DNA from: a virus
Strand: one strand, 5' to 3'
Length of the DNA stretch: 28,909 bases
IMG/VR virus record: IMGVR_UViG_3300034121_001222
Location: 1-28,909 of that record
This document shows, one piece after another, positions 28,161 through 28,909 of this stretch. The translations under genes were made by a program, and so were the position numbers. The first letter of the stretch is position 1, and each line of letters starts with the position of its first letter. The notes beneath the pieces were generated by a model. That model was not told the origin of the DNA and made no database searches. It was given only the letters and a program-made list of their open reading frames with translations.

Positions 28161-28909
28161 ATTAACAATAGGTACAACGGTTGTGGATTTGCCCGAAAGC
28201 GGTTTAACCTATTCCCTTGTTTACGAAGTGAGTGATGAGGGTTTTGTATCGGGTGCCTATTCAAAGCGGTCCGTTGACCTGCCAAGCACTGGCACCAATG
28301 ACGCACTGTTTGAAGATTGGTATGCAGCAGGCACAGATAATACTCAAACGGCAGCGATACTAAAACCTTTTGTTTTTGAGGATGGCGGAATAAATATTTT
28401 GGCTGGTCAATGTGAACTGCAAAGCGGTGTATTGATGTCTGATAGGTACCGTTTCAAAGCTCGCACATACAAAGTTGATTTGTACGGCAACAATGCAGAT
28501 TGGACTATAAGACTAAAAGATGTTTTTTTGCGTGACCTTGCTTTTGCTGATGTCATCTATGATACTGCTGCCGTTCTTTCGGGATGGACAGCAACATATG
28601 ATAATGGCGATTATCATGGTTTTACTTTGATAAAGTGGAAGGAGTGGAATGTACCTGGTGAAGTTGGTATTGATGAATTTACCCCTTTTCTTTTTATCCG
28701 TTCTATTATTGACAAAGCTTTTGATTTGATAGGCTATACTATTGAATCAGTCTTTTTCGATACTGATGTTTTCAAGCGGTTGATATTGCCGATGCCAATG
28801 GTTGAAAGATACCCTGAGCAGTTTAGTGAGGACTATATGAATGTTCAATTAGAACAACCACCAATAAATGCAAATGTAAATGGTAATACTTATGTATTTC
28901 CAAATTACG
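28150..28909 (+). CDS. large tail-tip/baseplate protein, 3' end outside window
   Basis: Open frame from ATG 28150 to the end of the window, at least 253 residues, no stop. 'LTYSLVYEVSDEGFVSGAYSKRSVDLPSTGTNDALFEDW' resembles the N-terminus of Bacteroidetes phage tail-tip proteins, with later 'ILAGQCELQSGVLMSDRYRFKARTYKVDLYGNNADW' strands. The start lies 11 nt inside the previous gene. A baseplate hub or receptor-binding structural role is inferred from position and pattern; the rest of the gene would decide. Confidence 0.7.
   Translation, partial: MYRRLTIGTTVVDLPESGLTYSLVYEVSDEGFVSGAYSKRSVDLPSTGTNDALFEDWYAAGTDNTQTAAILKPFVFEDGGINILAGQCELQSGVLMSDRYRFKARTYKVDLYGNNADWTIRLKDVFLRDLAFADVIYDTAAVLSGWTATYDNGDYHGFTLIKWKEWNVPGEVGIDEFTPFLFIRSIIDKAFDLIGYTIESVFFDTDVFKRLILPMPMVERYPEQFSEDYMNVQLEQPPINANVNGNTYVFPNY

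Noticed and set aside
1-28909. CRISPR arrays, tRNA/rRNA genes, integrase, att sites and insertion sequences
   Set aside because: No direct-repeat/spacer pattern, cloverleaf-like stretch, recombinase motif or transposase was seen by reading; a tool-based scan would be needed to exclude weak ones.

Overview
The window looks like part of a tailed double-stranded DNA phage or prophage of a Bacteroidetes host, probably a long-tailed siphovirus. It is AT-rich, and its promoters have the Bacteroidetes form (-7 box TAnnTTTG, sometimes with TTTG about 20 nt upstream). Ribosome-binding sites are weak, and most genes are joined by ATGA overlaps. No tRNA, rRNA, CRISPR array, IS element, integrase or attachment site was seen. 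Both ends cut through genes.

Layout. (1) 1-843 (+): end of an operon with a small membrane protein and two small unknowns, closed by a bidirectional terminator. (2) 3001-931 (-): lysis-type operon with an exported GH73 glucosaminidase, an exported SPOR-like protein, a three-helix membrane protein, and a 36-residue membrane protein tucked between two ATGA overlaps. (3) 3152-11590 (+): head module with a ClpP-like protease fused to a scaffold-like tail, an Ig-like or decoration-like protein, major capsid, tube-like protein, portal, connector, fibre and a holin-like membrane protein. (4) 14285-11625 (-): recombination operon (RecT and a YqaJ-type exonuclease) plus small unknowns. (5) 14383-19768 (+): early genes, with a HTH regulator, HNH protein, replication initiator, DnaC-like loader, RuvC-like resolvase, ParB/MT-A70 adenine methyltransferase and a PD-(D/E)XK nuclease. 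(6) 21903-19805 (-): two paralogous RHH-like proteins, a membrane-anchored muralytic enzyme, a zinc-ribbon protein, a small unknown and a sigma-70 factor. (7) 22032 to the end (+): terminase subunits, a tail-assembly chaperone with an apparent -1 frameshift, and neck/tail genes. The tape measure is not in the window. Head and tail modules are separated by about 11 kb of early genes.

Regulation gives the most interesting signals. The same operator (TATAACA-N6-TGTTATA) overlaps the -7 boxes of the lysis operon and of the divergent RecT/HTH promoters, so the HTH protein at 14383 is the natural candidate regulator. Three non-coding sites share a -7-like box followed exactly 12 nt later by ACGGAAC. 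Two early transcripts, for the replication initiator and the methyltransferase, begin with leaders of the same architecture: a 5' segment complementary to the loop of a long hairpin with an identical internal loop, which predicts a pseudoknot. In the sigma-factor operon, the two genes directly upstream of sigma end in QLNLF and QLTLEL. These match the two bacterial sliding-clamp-binding consensus peptides and suggest a replication-coupled late-transcription system analogous in logic to T4 gp55/gp33/gp45.
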